From Cristatella mucedo (taxonomy: Eukaryota; Bryozoa; Phylactolaemata; Cristatellidae), in the NCBI GenBank assembly GCA_009760855.2, contig WPIO01000452.1, positions 1-43,206 of the forward strand: a DNA stretch of 43,206 bases, written 5' to 3'. Below the pieces are notes generated by a model. It was not told the DNA's origin and made no database searches. It worked only from the letters and a program-made list of their open reading frames with translations. This document shows positions 24,241-35,860 of the stretch, piece after piece. Numbering within the stretch: position 1 is the stretch's first letter; every line of letters starts with the position of its first letter. The translations under genes and the position numbers were made by a program.

Positions 24241-25544
24241 TGCGAACTCGTGCGAAATGTGTTATTTACGTGCGAAATGCTTGAAACAAGGTGCAGCACT
24301 CTGCTGCCAGCCAGCTCACGCTCCGACATGCAGATTTGAAGTTTCTAGATATTCCGCGATCTGCTGCGAACTCGTGCGAAATGTGTTATTTACGTGCGAA
24401 ATGCTTGAAACAAGGTGCAGCACTCTGCTGCCAGCCAGCTCACGCTCCGACATGCAGATTTGAAGTTTCTAGATATTCCGCGATCTGCTGCGAACTCGTG
24501 CGAAATGTGTTATTTACGTGCGAAATGCTTGAAAATACGTGCAGCACTCTGCTGCCAGCCAGACCATGTTCCGACATGCAGATTTGAAGTTTCTAGATAT
24601 TCCGCGATCGTCTGCAAACTCGTGCGAAATTTGTTATTCGAGTGCGAAATGCTCAAACAAAAACAAGGTGCAGCACTCTGCTGCCAGCCAGCTCACGCTC
24701 CGACATGCAGATTTGAAGTTTCTAGATATTGCTGCGATCTGCTGCGAACTCGTGCGAAATGTGTTATTTGACGTACGAAATGCTTGAAACAAGGCGCAGC
24801 ACTCTGCTGCCAGCCAGCTCACGCTCCGACATGCAGATTTAAAGTTTCTAGATATTCCGCGATCTGCTGCGAACTCGTGCGAAATGTGTGTGTTATTGAC
24901 GTGCGAAATGCTTGAAACAAGGTGCTGCACTCTGCTGCCAGCCAGCTCACGCTCCGACATGCAGATTTGAAGTTTCTAGATATTCCGCGATCTGCTGCGA
25001 ACTCGTGCGAAATGTGTTATTCGAGTGCGAAATGCTTGAAACAAGGTGCAGCACTCTGCTGCCAGCCAGAGCACGCTCCGACATGCAGATTTAAAGTTTC
25101 TAGATATTCCGCGATCTGCTGCGAACTCGTGCGAAATGTGTTATTTACGTGCGAAATGCTTGAAACAAGGTGCAGCACTCTGCTGCCAGCCAGCAGCACG
25201 CTCCGACATGCAGATTTGAAGTTTCTAGATATTCCGCGATCTGCTGCGAACTCGTGCGAAATGTGTTTATTTACGTCGTGCGAAATGCTTGAAACAAGGT
25301 GCAGCACTCTGCTGCCAGCCAGCTCACGCTCCGACATGCAGATTTGAAGTTTCTAGATATTCCGCGATCTGCTGCGAACTCGTGCGAAACGTGTTATTTA
25401 CGTGCGAAATGCTTGAAACAAGGTGCAGCTCTCTGCTGCCAGCCAGCGCACGCTCCGACATGCAGATTTGAAGTTTCTAGATATTCCGCGATCTGCTGCG
25501 AACTCGTGCGAAATGTGTTATTTACGTGCGAAATACTTGAAACA

Positions 25545-26885
25545 AGGTGCAGCGCTCTGCTGTCAGCCAGCGCACGCTCCGACGAGCAGATTTAAAGTTT
25601 CTGGTTATTCAGCGATCTGCTGCGAACTCGTGCGAAATGTGTTATTCGAGTCCGAAATGCTCAAAATAAGGTGCAGCACTCAGCTGCCAGCCAGCTCACG
25701 CTCCGACATGTAGATTTGAAGTTCCTAGATATTCGGCGTTCTACTGTGAACTCGTGCGAAATGTGTTATTTACGTGCGAAATGCTTGAAACAAGGTGCAG
25801 TACTTTTGCAGCCAGCCAGCTCACGCTCCGACGAGCAGATTTGAAGTTTCTGGATATTCCGCGATCTGCTGCGAACTCGTGCGAAATGTGTTATTCGAGT
25901 GGGAAATGCTCAAAACAAGGTGCAGCACTCTGCTGCCAGCCAGCTCACGCTCCGATATGCAGATTTGAAGTTTCAAGATATTCTGCGACCTGCTGCGAAC
26001 TTGTGCGAAATGTGTTATTTACGTTCGAAATGCTTGAAACATTGTGCAGCACTCTGCTGCCAGCCAGCTCATGCTCCAACATGCAGATTTGAAGTTTCTA
26101 GATTTCAGCGATCTGCTGCGAACTCGTGCGAAGTGTGTGTTTTACGTGCGAAATGCTTGAAACAAGCTGCAGCACTTTGCTGCCAGCCAGCCCACGCTCT
26201 GACATGCAGATTTGAAGTTTCTAGATATTCCGCGATCTGCTGCGAACTCGTGCGAAATGTGTTATTGACGTTCGAAATGCTTGAAACAAGGTGCAGCACT
26301 CTGTAGCCAGCCAGCTCACGCTCCGACATGCAGATTTGAAGTTTCTAGATATTCCGGGATCTGCTGGGAACTCGTGCGAAATGTGTTATTTACGTGCGAA
26401 AAGCTAGAAACAAGGTAAAGCACTCAGGTGACAGCCAGCGCACGCTCCGACATGCAGATTTAAAGTTTCTAGATATTCCGCGATCTGCTGCGAACTCGTG
26501 CGAAATGTGTTATTCGAGTGCGAAATGCTTGAAACAAGGTGCAGCACTCTGCTGCCAGCCAGCTCACGCTCCGACATGCAGGTTTAAAGTTTCTAGATAT
26601 TCCGCGATCTGCTGCGAACTCGTGCGAAATGTGTTATTCGAGTGCGAAATGCTCAAATTAAGGTTCGGCACTCTGCTGCAAGCCGGAGCACACTCCGACA
26701 TGCAGATTTAAAGTTTGTAGATATTCAGCGATCTGCTGCGAACTCGTGCGAAATGTGTTTTTTACGTGCGAAAAGCTTGAAACAAGGTGAAGCCCTTAGG
26801 TGACAGCCAGCTCAGGCTCCGACATGTAGATTTGAAGTCTCTAGATATTCCGTGATCTGCTGGGAACTCGTGCAAAATGTGTTAT
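25545..26885 (+). repeat. Block A3
   Basis: This block contains the A subtype series from CGCTCTGCTGTCAGCC through TTCTACTGTGAAC (25738), GTGGGAAATGCTC, CGACCTGCTGCGAACTTG, GATTTCAGCG, GTGTGTGTTTTACG with CAAGCTGCAGCAC, CACTCTGTAGCC, GATATTCCGGGATC, GTAAAGCACTCAGGTGAC, CAGGTTTAAAG (26579) and GTGAAGCCCTTAGGTGAC. It matches 29650-30990 at offset 4104-4105 with few differences. Confidence 0.87.
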
Positions 26886-29646
26886 TTGAGTGCGAAATGC
26901 TCAAAACAAGGTGCAGCACTCTGCTGCCAGCCAGCTCACGCTCCGACATGCAGATTTAAAGTTTCTAGATATTCCGCGATCTGCTGCGAACTCGTGCGAA
27001 ATGTGTTATTTACGTGCGAAATGCTTGAAACAAGGTGCAGCACTCTGCAGCCAGCCAGCTCACGCTCCGACATGCAGATTTGAAGTTTCTAGATATTCCG
27101 CGATCTGCTGCGAACTCGTGCGAAATGTGTTATTTACGTGCGAAATGCTTGAAACAAGGTGCAGCACTCTGCTGCCAGCCAGCTCACGCTCCGACATGCA
27201 GATTTGAAGTTTCTAGATATTCCGCGATCTGCTGCGAACTCGTGCGAAATGTGTTATTCGACGTGCGAAATGCTCAAAACAAGGTGCAGCACTCTGCTGC
27301 CAGCCAGCTCACGCTCCGACATGCAGATTTGAAGTTTCTAGATATTCCGCGATCTGCTGGGAACTCGTGCGAAATGTGTTATTTACGTGCGAAATGCTTG
27401 AAACAAGGTGCAGCACTCTGCTGCCAGCCAGCTCACGCTCCGACATGCAGATTTGAAGTTTCTAGATATTCCGCGATCTGCTGCGAACTCGTGCGAAATG
27501 TGTTTTTTCGACGTGCGAAATGCTTTAAACAAGGTGCAGCACTCTGCTGCCAGCCAGCTCACGCTCCGACATGCAGATTTGAAGTTTCTAGATATTCCGC
27601 GATCTGCTGCGAACTCGTGCGAAATGTGTTTTTTACGTGCGAAATGCTTGAAACCAAGGTGAAGCACTCTGCTGCCAGCCAGCTCACGCTCCGACATGCA
27701 GATTTGAAGTTTCTAGATATTCCGGGATCTGCTAGGAACTCGTGCGAAATGTGTTATTTACGTGCGAAAAGCTGAAAAACAAGGTGCAGCACTCTGCTGC
27801 CAGCCAGCTCACGCTCCGACGACATTGCAGATTTGAAGTTTGTCGATATTCTGCGATCTGCTGCGAACTCGTGCGAAATGTGTTATTCGAGTGCGAAATG
27901 CTTGAAAAAAAGGGGCAGCGCTCTGCTGCCAGACAGCCAGCGCACGCTCCGACATGCAGATTTGAAGTTTCTAGATATTCCGCGATCTGCTGCGAACTCG
28001 TGCGAAGCGTATTATTTACGTGCGAAAATGCTTCAAAACAAGGTGCAGCACTCTGCTGCCAGCCAGCTCACGCTCCGACATGCAGATTTGAAGTTTCTAG
28101 ATATTCCGCGATCTGCTGCGAACTCGTGCGAAATGTGTTATTTACGTGCGAAATGCTTGAAACAAGGTGCAGCACTCTGCTGCCAGCCAGCTCACGCTCC
28201 GACATGCAGATTTGAAGTTTCTAGATATTCCGCGATCTGCTGCGAACTTGTGCGAAATGTGTTATTTACGTTCGATATGCTGCTCAAAACAAGGTGCAGC
28301 ACTCTGCAGCCAGCCAGCTCACGCTCCGACATGCAGATTTGAAGTTTCTAGATATTCCGCGATCTGCTGTGAACTCGTGCGAAATGTGTTATTTACGTGC
28401 GAAAAGCTAGAAAAAACAAGCTGTGCAGCTCTGCTGCAGCTGCAGCCAGCGCACGCTCCGACATGCAGATTTGAAGTTTCTAGATATTCCGCGATCTGCT
28501 GCGAACTCGTGCGAAATGTGTTATTTACGTGCGAAATGCTTGAAACAAGGTGCAGCACTCTGCTGCCAGCCAGCTCACGCTCCGACATGCAGATTTGAAG
28601 TTTCTAGATATTCCGCGATCTGCTGCGAACTCGTGCGAAATGTGTTATTTACGTGCGAAATGCTTGAAACAAGGTGCAGCACTCTGCTGCCAGCCAGCGC
28701 ACGCTCCGACATGCAGATTTGAAGTTTCTAGATATTCCGCGATCTGCTGCGAACTCGTGCGAAATGTGTTATTCGAGTGCGAAATGCTCAAAACAAGGTG
28801 CAGCACTCTGCTGCCAGCCAGCTCACGCTCCGACATGCAGATTTGAAAGTTTCTAGATATTCCGCGATCTGCTGCGAACTCGTGCGAAATGTGTTATTTA
28901 CGTTCGAAATGCATGAAAAATTGTGCAGCACTCTGCTGCCAGCCAGCTCATGCTCCAACATGCAGATTTGAAGTTTCTAGATTTCAGCGATCTGCTGCGA
29001 ACTCGTGCGAAGTGTGTTTTTTACGTGCGAAATGCTTGAAACAAGCTGCAGCACTCTGCTGCCAGCCAGCCCACTCTCGACATGCAGATTTGAAGTTTCT
29101 AGATATTCCGCGATCTGCTGCGAACTCGTGCGAAATGTGTTATTTGACGTGCGAAATGCTTGAAACAAAACAAGGTGCAGCACTCTGCTGCCAGCCAGCT
29201 CACGCTCCGACATGCAGATTTGAAGTTTCTAGATATTCCGCGATCTGCTGCGAACTCGTGCGAAATGTGTTATTTACGTGCGAAATACTTGAAACAAGGT
29301 GCAGCACTCTGCTGCCAGCCAGCTCACGCTCCGATATGCAGATTTGAAGTTTCAAGATATTCCGCGATCTGCTTCGAACTGGTGCGAAACGTGTGTTTTA
29401 CGTGCGAAATGCTTGAAACAAGGTGCAGCACTCTGCTGCCAGCCAGCTCACGCTCCGACATGCAGATTTGAAGTTTCTAGATATTCCGGGATCTGCTGCG
29501 AACTCGTGCGAAATGTGTTTTTTACGTGCGAAAAGCTTGAAACAAGCCAGCGCACGCTCTCCGACATGCAGATTTGAAGTTTCTAGATATTCCGCAATCT
29601 GCTGCGAACTCGTGCGAAATGTGTTATTTACGTGCGAAAAGCTTGA
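26886..29646 (+). repeat. Canonical block C4 with an A-type insert
   Basis: Mostly reference-like monomers with frequent small indels: TTCGACGTGCG near 27247 and 27506, CTGAAAAACAAGG near 27773, GACGACATTGCAG near 27817, GATATGCTGCTCAAAAC near 28274. A short A-type run lies at about 28900-29060 (CATGCTCCAACATG, GATTTCAGCG, CGAAGTGTG, CAAGCTGCAGCAC), matching A3 positions around 26040-26175. Near 29547 a deletion joins GAAACAAG directly to CCAGCGCACGC, removing about 20 bases at the monomer start. Confidence 0.8.
28405..28450 (+). repeat. Rearranged monomer boundary
   Basis: The boundary reads GCTAGAAAAAACAAG, then CTGTGCAGCTCTGC, then TGCAGCTGCAGCCAGC in place of GAAACAAG and GTGCAGCACTCTGCTGCC. 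The result is rich in AGCTG/CTGCAG units and contains the palindrome GCAGCTGC. It looks like local slippage among GCTGC and GCAGC words. Confidence 0.75.
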
Positions 29647-32050
29647 AACAAGGTGCAGCGCTCTGCTGTCAGCCAGCGCACGCTCCGACGAGCAGATTTA
29701 AAGTTTCTGGTTATTCCGCGATCTGCTGCGAACTCGTGCGAAATGTGTTATTCGAGTCCGAAATGCTCAAAATAAGGTGCAGCACTCAGCTGCCAGCCAG
29801 CTCACGCTCCGACATGTAGATTTGAAGTTCCTAGATATTCGCGTTCTACTGTGAACTCGTGCGAAATGTGTTATTTACGTGCGAAATGCTTGAAACAAGG
29901 TGCAGTACTTTGCAGCCAGCCAGCTCACGCTCCGACGAGCAGATTTGAAGTTTCTGGATATTCCGCGATCTGCTGCGAACTCGTGCGAAATGTGTTATTC
30001 GAGTGGGAAATGCTCAAAACAAGGTGCAGCACTCTGCTGCCAGCCAGCTCACGCTCCGATATGCAGATTTGAAGTTTCAAGATATTCTGCGACCTGCTGC
30101 GAACTTGTGCGAAATGTGTTATTTACGTTCGAAATGCTTGAAACATTGTGCAGCACTCTGCTGCCAGCCAGCTCATGCTCCAACATGCAGATTTGAAGTT
30201 TCTAGATTTCAGCGATCTGCTGCGAACTCGTGCGAAGTGTGTGTTTTACGTGCGAAATGCTTGAAACAAGCTGCAGCACTTTGCTGCCAGCCAGCCCACG
30301 CTCTGACATGCAGATTTGAAGTTTCTAGATATTCCGCAATCTGCTGCGAACTCGTGCGAAATGTGTTATTGACGTTCGAAATGCTTGAAACAAGGTGCAG
30401 CACTCTGTAGCCAGCCAGCTCACGCTCCGACATGCAGATTTGAAGTTTCTAGATATTCCGGGATCTGTTGGGAACTCGTGCGAAATGTGTTATTTACGTG
30501 CGAAAAGCTAGAAACAAGGTGAAGCACTCAGGTGACAGCCAGTGCACGCTCCGACATGCAGATTTAAAGTTTCTAGATATTCCGCGGTCTGCTGCGAACT
30601 CGTGCGAAATGTGTTATTCGAGTGCGAAATGCTTGAAACAAGGTGCAGCACTCTGCTGCCAGCCAGCTCACGCTCCGACACGCAGGTTTAAAGTTTCTAG
30701 ATATTCTGCGATCAGCTGCATACTCGTGCGAAATGTGTTATTCGAGTGCAAAATGCTCAAATTAAGGTTCGGCACTCTGCTGCAAGCCGGAGCACACTCC
30801 AACATGCAGATTTAAAGTTTGTAGATATTCAGCGATCTGCTGCGAAATCGTGCGAAATGTGTTTTTTACGTGCGAAAAGCTTGAAACAAGGTGAAGCCCT
30901 TAGGTGACAGCCAGCTCAGGCTCCGACATGTAGATTTGAAGTCTCTAGATATTCCGTGATCTGCTGGGAACTCGTGCAAAATGTGTTATTTGAGTGCGAA
31001 ATGCTTGAAACAAGGTACAGTTCTCTGCTGCCAGCCAGCTCACGCTCCGACATGCAGATTTAAAGTTTCTAGATATTCCGCGATCTGCTGCGAACTCATG
31101 CGAAATGTGTTATTTCCGTGCGAAAAGCTTGAAACAAGGTGAAGCACTCTGCTGGCAGCCAGCCCACGCTCCGACATGCAGATTTGAAGTTTCTAGACAT
31201 TCCGCGATCTGCTGCGAACTCGTGCGAAATGTGTTATTTACGTGCGAAATACTTGAAACAAGGTGCAGCGCTCTGCTGTCAGCCAGCGCACGCTCCGACG
31301 AGCAGATTTAAAGTTTCTGGTTATTCAGCGATCTGCTGCGAACTCGTGCGAAATGTGTTATTCGAGTCCGAAATGCTCAAAATAAGGTGCAGCAGCACTC
31401 AGCTGCCAGCCAGCTCACGCTCCGACATGTAGATTTGAAGTTCCTAGATATTCGGCGTTCTACTGTGAACTCGTGCGAAATGTGTTATTTACGTGCGAAA
31501 TGCTTGAAACAAGGTGCAGTACTTTGCAGCCAGCCAGCACACGCTCAGACTAGCAGATTTGAAGTTTCTTGATATTCCGCGATCTGCTGCGAACTCGTGC
31601 GAAATGTGTTATTCGAGTGGGAAATGCTCAAAACAAGGTGCAGCACTCTGCTGCCAGCCAGCTCACGCTCCGATATGCAGATTTGAAGTTTCTAGATATT
31701 CCGCGATCTGCTGCGAACTCGTGCGAAATGTGTTATTTACGTTCGAAATGCATGAAACATTGTGCAGCACTTTGCTGCCAGCCAGCTCACGCTCGGACAT
31801 GCAGATTTGAAGTTTCTAGATATTCCGCGATCTGCTGCGAACTCGTGCGAAGTGTGTTTTTTACGTGCGAAATGCTTGAAACAAGCTGCAGCACTTTGCT
31901 GCCAGCCAGCCCACGCTCTGACATGCAGATTTGAAGTTTCTAGATATTCCGCGATCTGCTGCGAACTCGTGCGAAATGTGTTATTGACGTTCGAAATGCT
32001 TGAAACAAGGTGCAGCACTCTGTAGCCAGCCAGCTCACGCTCCGACATGC
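29647..32050 (+). repeat. Block A4: two overlapping A-series copies
   Basis: 29650-30990 repeats 25545-26885 (offset 4104-4105). 30672-31685 repeats 21950-22960 (offset 8722, then 8725 after a 3-base AGC insertion near 31393). The TTCTACTGTGAAC landmark occurs at 29843 and 31457, 1614 bases or 13 monomers apart, so the A series here is a tandem 13-mer. The second copy ends near 32050 after CACTCTGTAGCC. Between 31685 and 31850 it carries canonical variants where A2 has CGACCTGCTGCGAACTTG, consistent with local conversion. Confidence 0.87.
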
Positions 32051-34860
32051 AGATTTGAAGTTTCTAGATATTCCGCGATCTGCTGGGAACTCGTGCGAAA
32101 TGTGTTATTTACGTGCGAAATGCTTGAAACAAGGTGCAGCACTCTGTGTGCCAGCCAGCGCACGCTCCGACATGCAGATTTGAAGTTTCTAGATATTCCG
32201 CGATCTGCTGTGACCTCGTGCGAAACGTGTTATTCGAGTGCATAATGCTTGAAACAAGGCGCAGCACTCTGCTGCCAGCCAGCTCACGCTCCAACATGCA
32301 GATTTGAAGTTTCTAGATATTCCGCGATCTGCTGCGAACTCGTGCGAAATGTGTTATTTACGTGCGAAATGCTTGAAACAAGGTGCAGCACTCTGCTGCC
32401 AGCCAGCGCACGCTCCGACATGCAGATTTAAAGTTTCTAGATATTCAGCGATCTGCTGCGAACTCGTGCGAAATGTGTTATTTACGTGCGAAATGCTTGA
32501 AAAACAAGGTGCAGCAGACTCTGCAGCCAGCCAGCGCACGCTCCGACATGCAGATTTGAAGTTTCTAGATATTCCGCGATCTGCTGCGAACTCGTGCGAA
32601 ATGTGTTATTCGAGTGCGAAATGCTCAAAAAAAGGGTGCAGCACTCTGCTGCCTGCCAGCCAGCTCACGCTCCGACACGCAGATTTGAAGTTTCTACATA
32701 TTCCGCGATCTGCTGCGAACTCGTGCGAAACGTGTTATTTACGTGCGAAATGCTTGAAACAAGGTGCAGCACTCTGCTGCCAGCCAGCTCACGCTCCGAC
32801 ATGCAGATTTGAAGTTTCTAGATATTCCGCGATCTGCTGCGAACTCGTGCGAAATGTGTTTTTCGACGTGCGAAAATGCTTGAAAAACACAGGTGCAGCA
32901 CTCTGCTGCCAGCCAGCTCACGCTCCGACATGCAGATTTGAAGTTTCTAGATATTCCGCGATCTGCTGCGAACTCGTGCGAAATGTGTTATTTACGTGCG
33001 AAATGCTTGAAACAAGGTGCAGCACTCTGCTGCCAGCCAGCTCACGCTCTGACAAGCAGATTTGAAGTTTCTAGATATTTCCGCGATCTGCTGCGAACTC
33101 TCGTGAAAAATGTGTTATTTACGTGCGAAAATGCTTGAAACAAGGTGTGCCGCACTCTGCTGCCAGCCAGCGCACGCTCCGACATGCAGATTTGAAGTTT
33201 CTAGATATTCCGCGATCTGCTGCGAACTCGTGCGAAATGTGTTATTTACGTGCGAAATGCTTGAAACAAGGTGCAGCACTCTGCTGCCAGCCAGCTCACG
33301 CTCCGACATGCAGATTTGAAGTTTCTAGATATTCCGCGATCTGCTGCGAACTCGTGCGAAATGTGTTATTTGACGTTCGAAATGCTTGAAAACAAGGTGC
33401 AGCACTCTGCTGCCAGCCAGCTCACGCTCCGACATGCAGATTTGATGTTTGTACATATTCCGCGATCTGCTGCGAACTCGTGCGAAACGTGTTATTTACG
33501 TGCGAAATGCTTTAAAGAAGGTGCAGCACTCTGCTGGGAGCAGCCCACGCTCCGACATGCAGATTTGAAGATTCTAGATATTCCGCGATCTGCTGCGAAC
33601 TCGTGCGAAATGTGTTATTCACGTGCGAAATGCTCAAAACAAGGTGCAGCACTCTGCAGCCAGCCAGCTCACGCTCCGACATGCAGATTTGAAGTTTCTA
33701 GATATTCCGCGATCTGCTGCGAACTCGTGCGAAATGTGTTATTTACGTGCGAAATGCTTGAAACAAGGTGCAGCACTCTGCTGCCAGCCAGCGCACGCTC
33801 CGACATGCAGATTTGAAGTTCTAGAGATTCCGCGATCTGCTGCGAACTCGTGCGAAATGTGTTATTTACGTGCGAAATGCTTGAAACAAGGTGCAGCACT
33901 TTGCAGCCAGCCAGCTTACACTCCGACATGCGACAGCAGATTTGAAGTTTCTAGATATTCCGCGATCTGCTGCGAACTCGTGCGAAAATGTGTTATTACG
34001 TGCGAAAAATGCTTGAAACAAGGTGCAGCACTCTGCTGCCAGCCAGCTCACGCTCCGACATGCAGAATCGAAGTTTCTAGATATTCCGCGATCTGCTGCG
34101 AACTCGTGCGAAATGTGTTATTGACGTGCGAAATGCTTGAAACAAGGCGCAGCACTCTGCTGCCAGCCAGCTCACGCTCCAACATGCAGATTTGAAGTTT
34201 CTAGATATTCCGCGATCTGCTGCGAACTCGTGCGAAATGTGTTATTTACGTGCCAAAAGCTTGAAACAAGGTGCAGCACTCTGCTGCCAGCCAGCTCACG
34301 CTCCGACATGCAGATTTGAAGTTTCTAGATATTCCGCGATCTGCTGCAAACTCGTGCGAAATGTGTTATTCGAGTGCGAAATGCTTGAAACAAGGTGCAG
34401 CACTCTGCTGCCAGCCAGCTCACGCTCCGACATGCAGATTCGAAGTTTCTAGATATTCCGCGATCTGCTGCGAACTCGTGCGAAATGTGTTATTGACGTT
34501 CAAAATGCTTGAAACAAGGTGCAGCACTCTGCTGCCAGCCAGTGCACGCTCCGACATGCAGAATTTGAAGTTTCTAGATATTCCGCGATCTGCTGCGAAC
34601 TCGTGCGAAATGTGTTATTTACGTGCCAAATGCTTGAAACAAGGTGCAGCACTCTGCTGACAGCCAGTGCACGCTCCGACATGCAGATTTGAAGTTTCTA
34701 GATATTCCGCGATCTGCTGCGAACTCGTGCGAAATGTGTTATTTACGTGCAAAATGCTTGAAACAAGGTGCAGCACTCTGCTGCCAGCCAGCGCACGCTC
34801 CGACATGCAGATTTGAAGTTTCTAGATATTCCGCGATCTGCTGCGAACTCGTGCGAAATG
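32051..34860 (+). repeat. Canonical block C5, indel-rich
   Basis: Reference-like monomers carry many private small indels: CTCTGTGTGCCAGCC near 32149, GCAGCAGACTCTGC near 32511, CAAAAAAAGGGTGC near 32627, GCCTGCCAGCCAGC near 32651, TTTTTCGACGTGCG near 32861, CTCTCGTGAAAAATG near 33097, GTGTGCCGCAC near 33146, CTGGGAGCAGCCC near 33534 and ATGCGACAGCAG near 33928. From about 34200 GTGCCAAAAGC, GATTCGAAG and GACGTTCAAAATGC variants mark a gradual approach to block B2. Confidence 0.8.
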
Positions 34861-35860
34861 TGTTATTCGAGTGCGAAATGCACAAAACAAGGTGCAGCAC
34901 TCTGCTGCCAGCCAGCACACGCTCCGAGATGCAGATTTGAAGTTTCTAGATATTCTGCGATCTGCTGCGAACTCGTGCGAAATGTGTTATTTACGTTCCA
35001 AATGCTTGAAACAAGGTGCAGCACTCTGCAGCCAGCCAGCTCACGCTCCGACATGCAGATTTGAAGTTTCTAGATTTCCGCGATCTGCTGCGAACTCGTG
35101 CGAAATGTGATATTTACGTGCGAAACGCTTGAAACAAGGTGCAGCACTCTGCTGCCAGCCAGCTCATGCTCTGACATGCTGATTTGAAGTTTCTAGATAT
35201 TCCGCGATCTGCTGCAAACTCGTGCGAAATGTGTTATTCGTGTGCGAAATGCTTGAAAGAAGGTGAGCACTCTGCTGCCAGCCAGCTCAAGCTACGACAT
35301 GCAGATTCGAAGTTTCTAGGTATTCCGCGATCTGCTGCGAACTCGTGCGAAATGTGTTATTGACGTTCGAAATGCTTGAAACAAGGTGCTGCACCCTTCT
35401 GCCAGCCTGCACACGCTCCAAAAAGCAGAATTACAGTTTCTGAATATTCCGCGATCTGCTGCGAACTCGTGCGAAGTGTGTTTTTGGACTGCGAAATGCT
35501 CAAAACAAGGTGGGTCACTCTGCTGCCAGGCAGCCCACGCTCCGACATGTACATTTAAAGTTTCTAGAAATTCCGCGATCTGCTGCGAACTCGTGCAAAA
35601 TGTGTTATTGACGTTTGAAATGCTTGAAACAAGGTGCAGCACTCTGCTGCCAGCCAGCGCTCGCTCCGACAAGCAGAATTGAAGTTTCTGGATATTCTGC
35701 GATCTGCTGCGAACTCGTGCGAAATGTGATATTAACGTTCCAAAAGCTTGAAACAAGGTGCAGCACTCTGCTGACAGCCACCGTACGCTCCGACAAGCAG
35801 ATTTGAAGTTTCTGGATATTCTGCGATCTTCTGCGAACTCGTGCGAAATGTGTTATTTAC

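Larger units (their letters stand above)
24167..24290 (+). repeat. Reference (consensus) monomer
   Basis: This 124-base copy equals the majority sequence, and the next monomer, 24291-24414, is identical to it. Base 1 is taken as the G of GTGCAGCAC. An XbaI site lies at monomer positions 54-59. The motif CGTGCGAAATG occurs twice with a 20-base period near the 3' end. Forward stop triplets lie at 47-49 (TGA), 56-58 (TAG) and 116-118 (TGA), all in the same phase, and the other two phases are open. Nine CpGs are present against about 7.5 expected from its base composition. The start point is arbitrary; any rotation is equivalent. Confidence 0.95.
23641..25544 (+). repeat. Canonical block C3, most homogeneous stretch
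   Basis: Successive monomers are identical or differ by single bases; 24167-24290 and 24291-24414 are exact duplicates and 24415-24538 differs only at its last bases. Length variation is confined to small insertions: TTTAAAAAAACAAGG near 24030, CAAACAAAAACAAGG near 24655, GTGTGTGTTATTGACG near 24886, CAGCAGCACG near 25193 and ACGTCGTGCG near 25275. Near-identity of neighbours suggests recent local amplification. Confidence 0.88.

Noticed and set aside
24167-24290. Known alphoid or other named satellite
   Set aside because: The 124-bp length and motifs do not correspond to the ~171-bp alpha satellite or any other satellite I can recall; naming it would be a guess.
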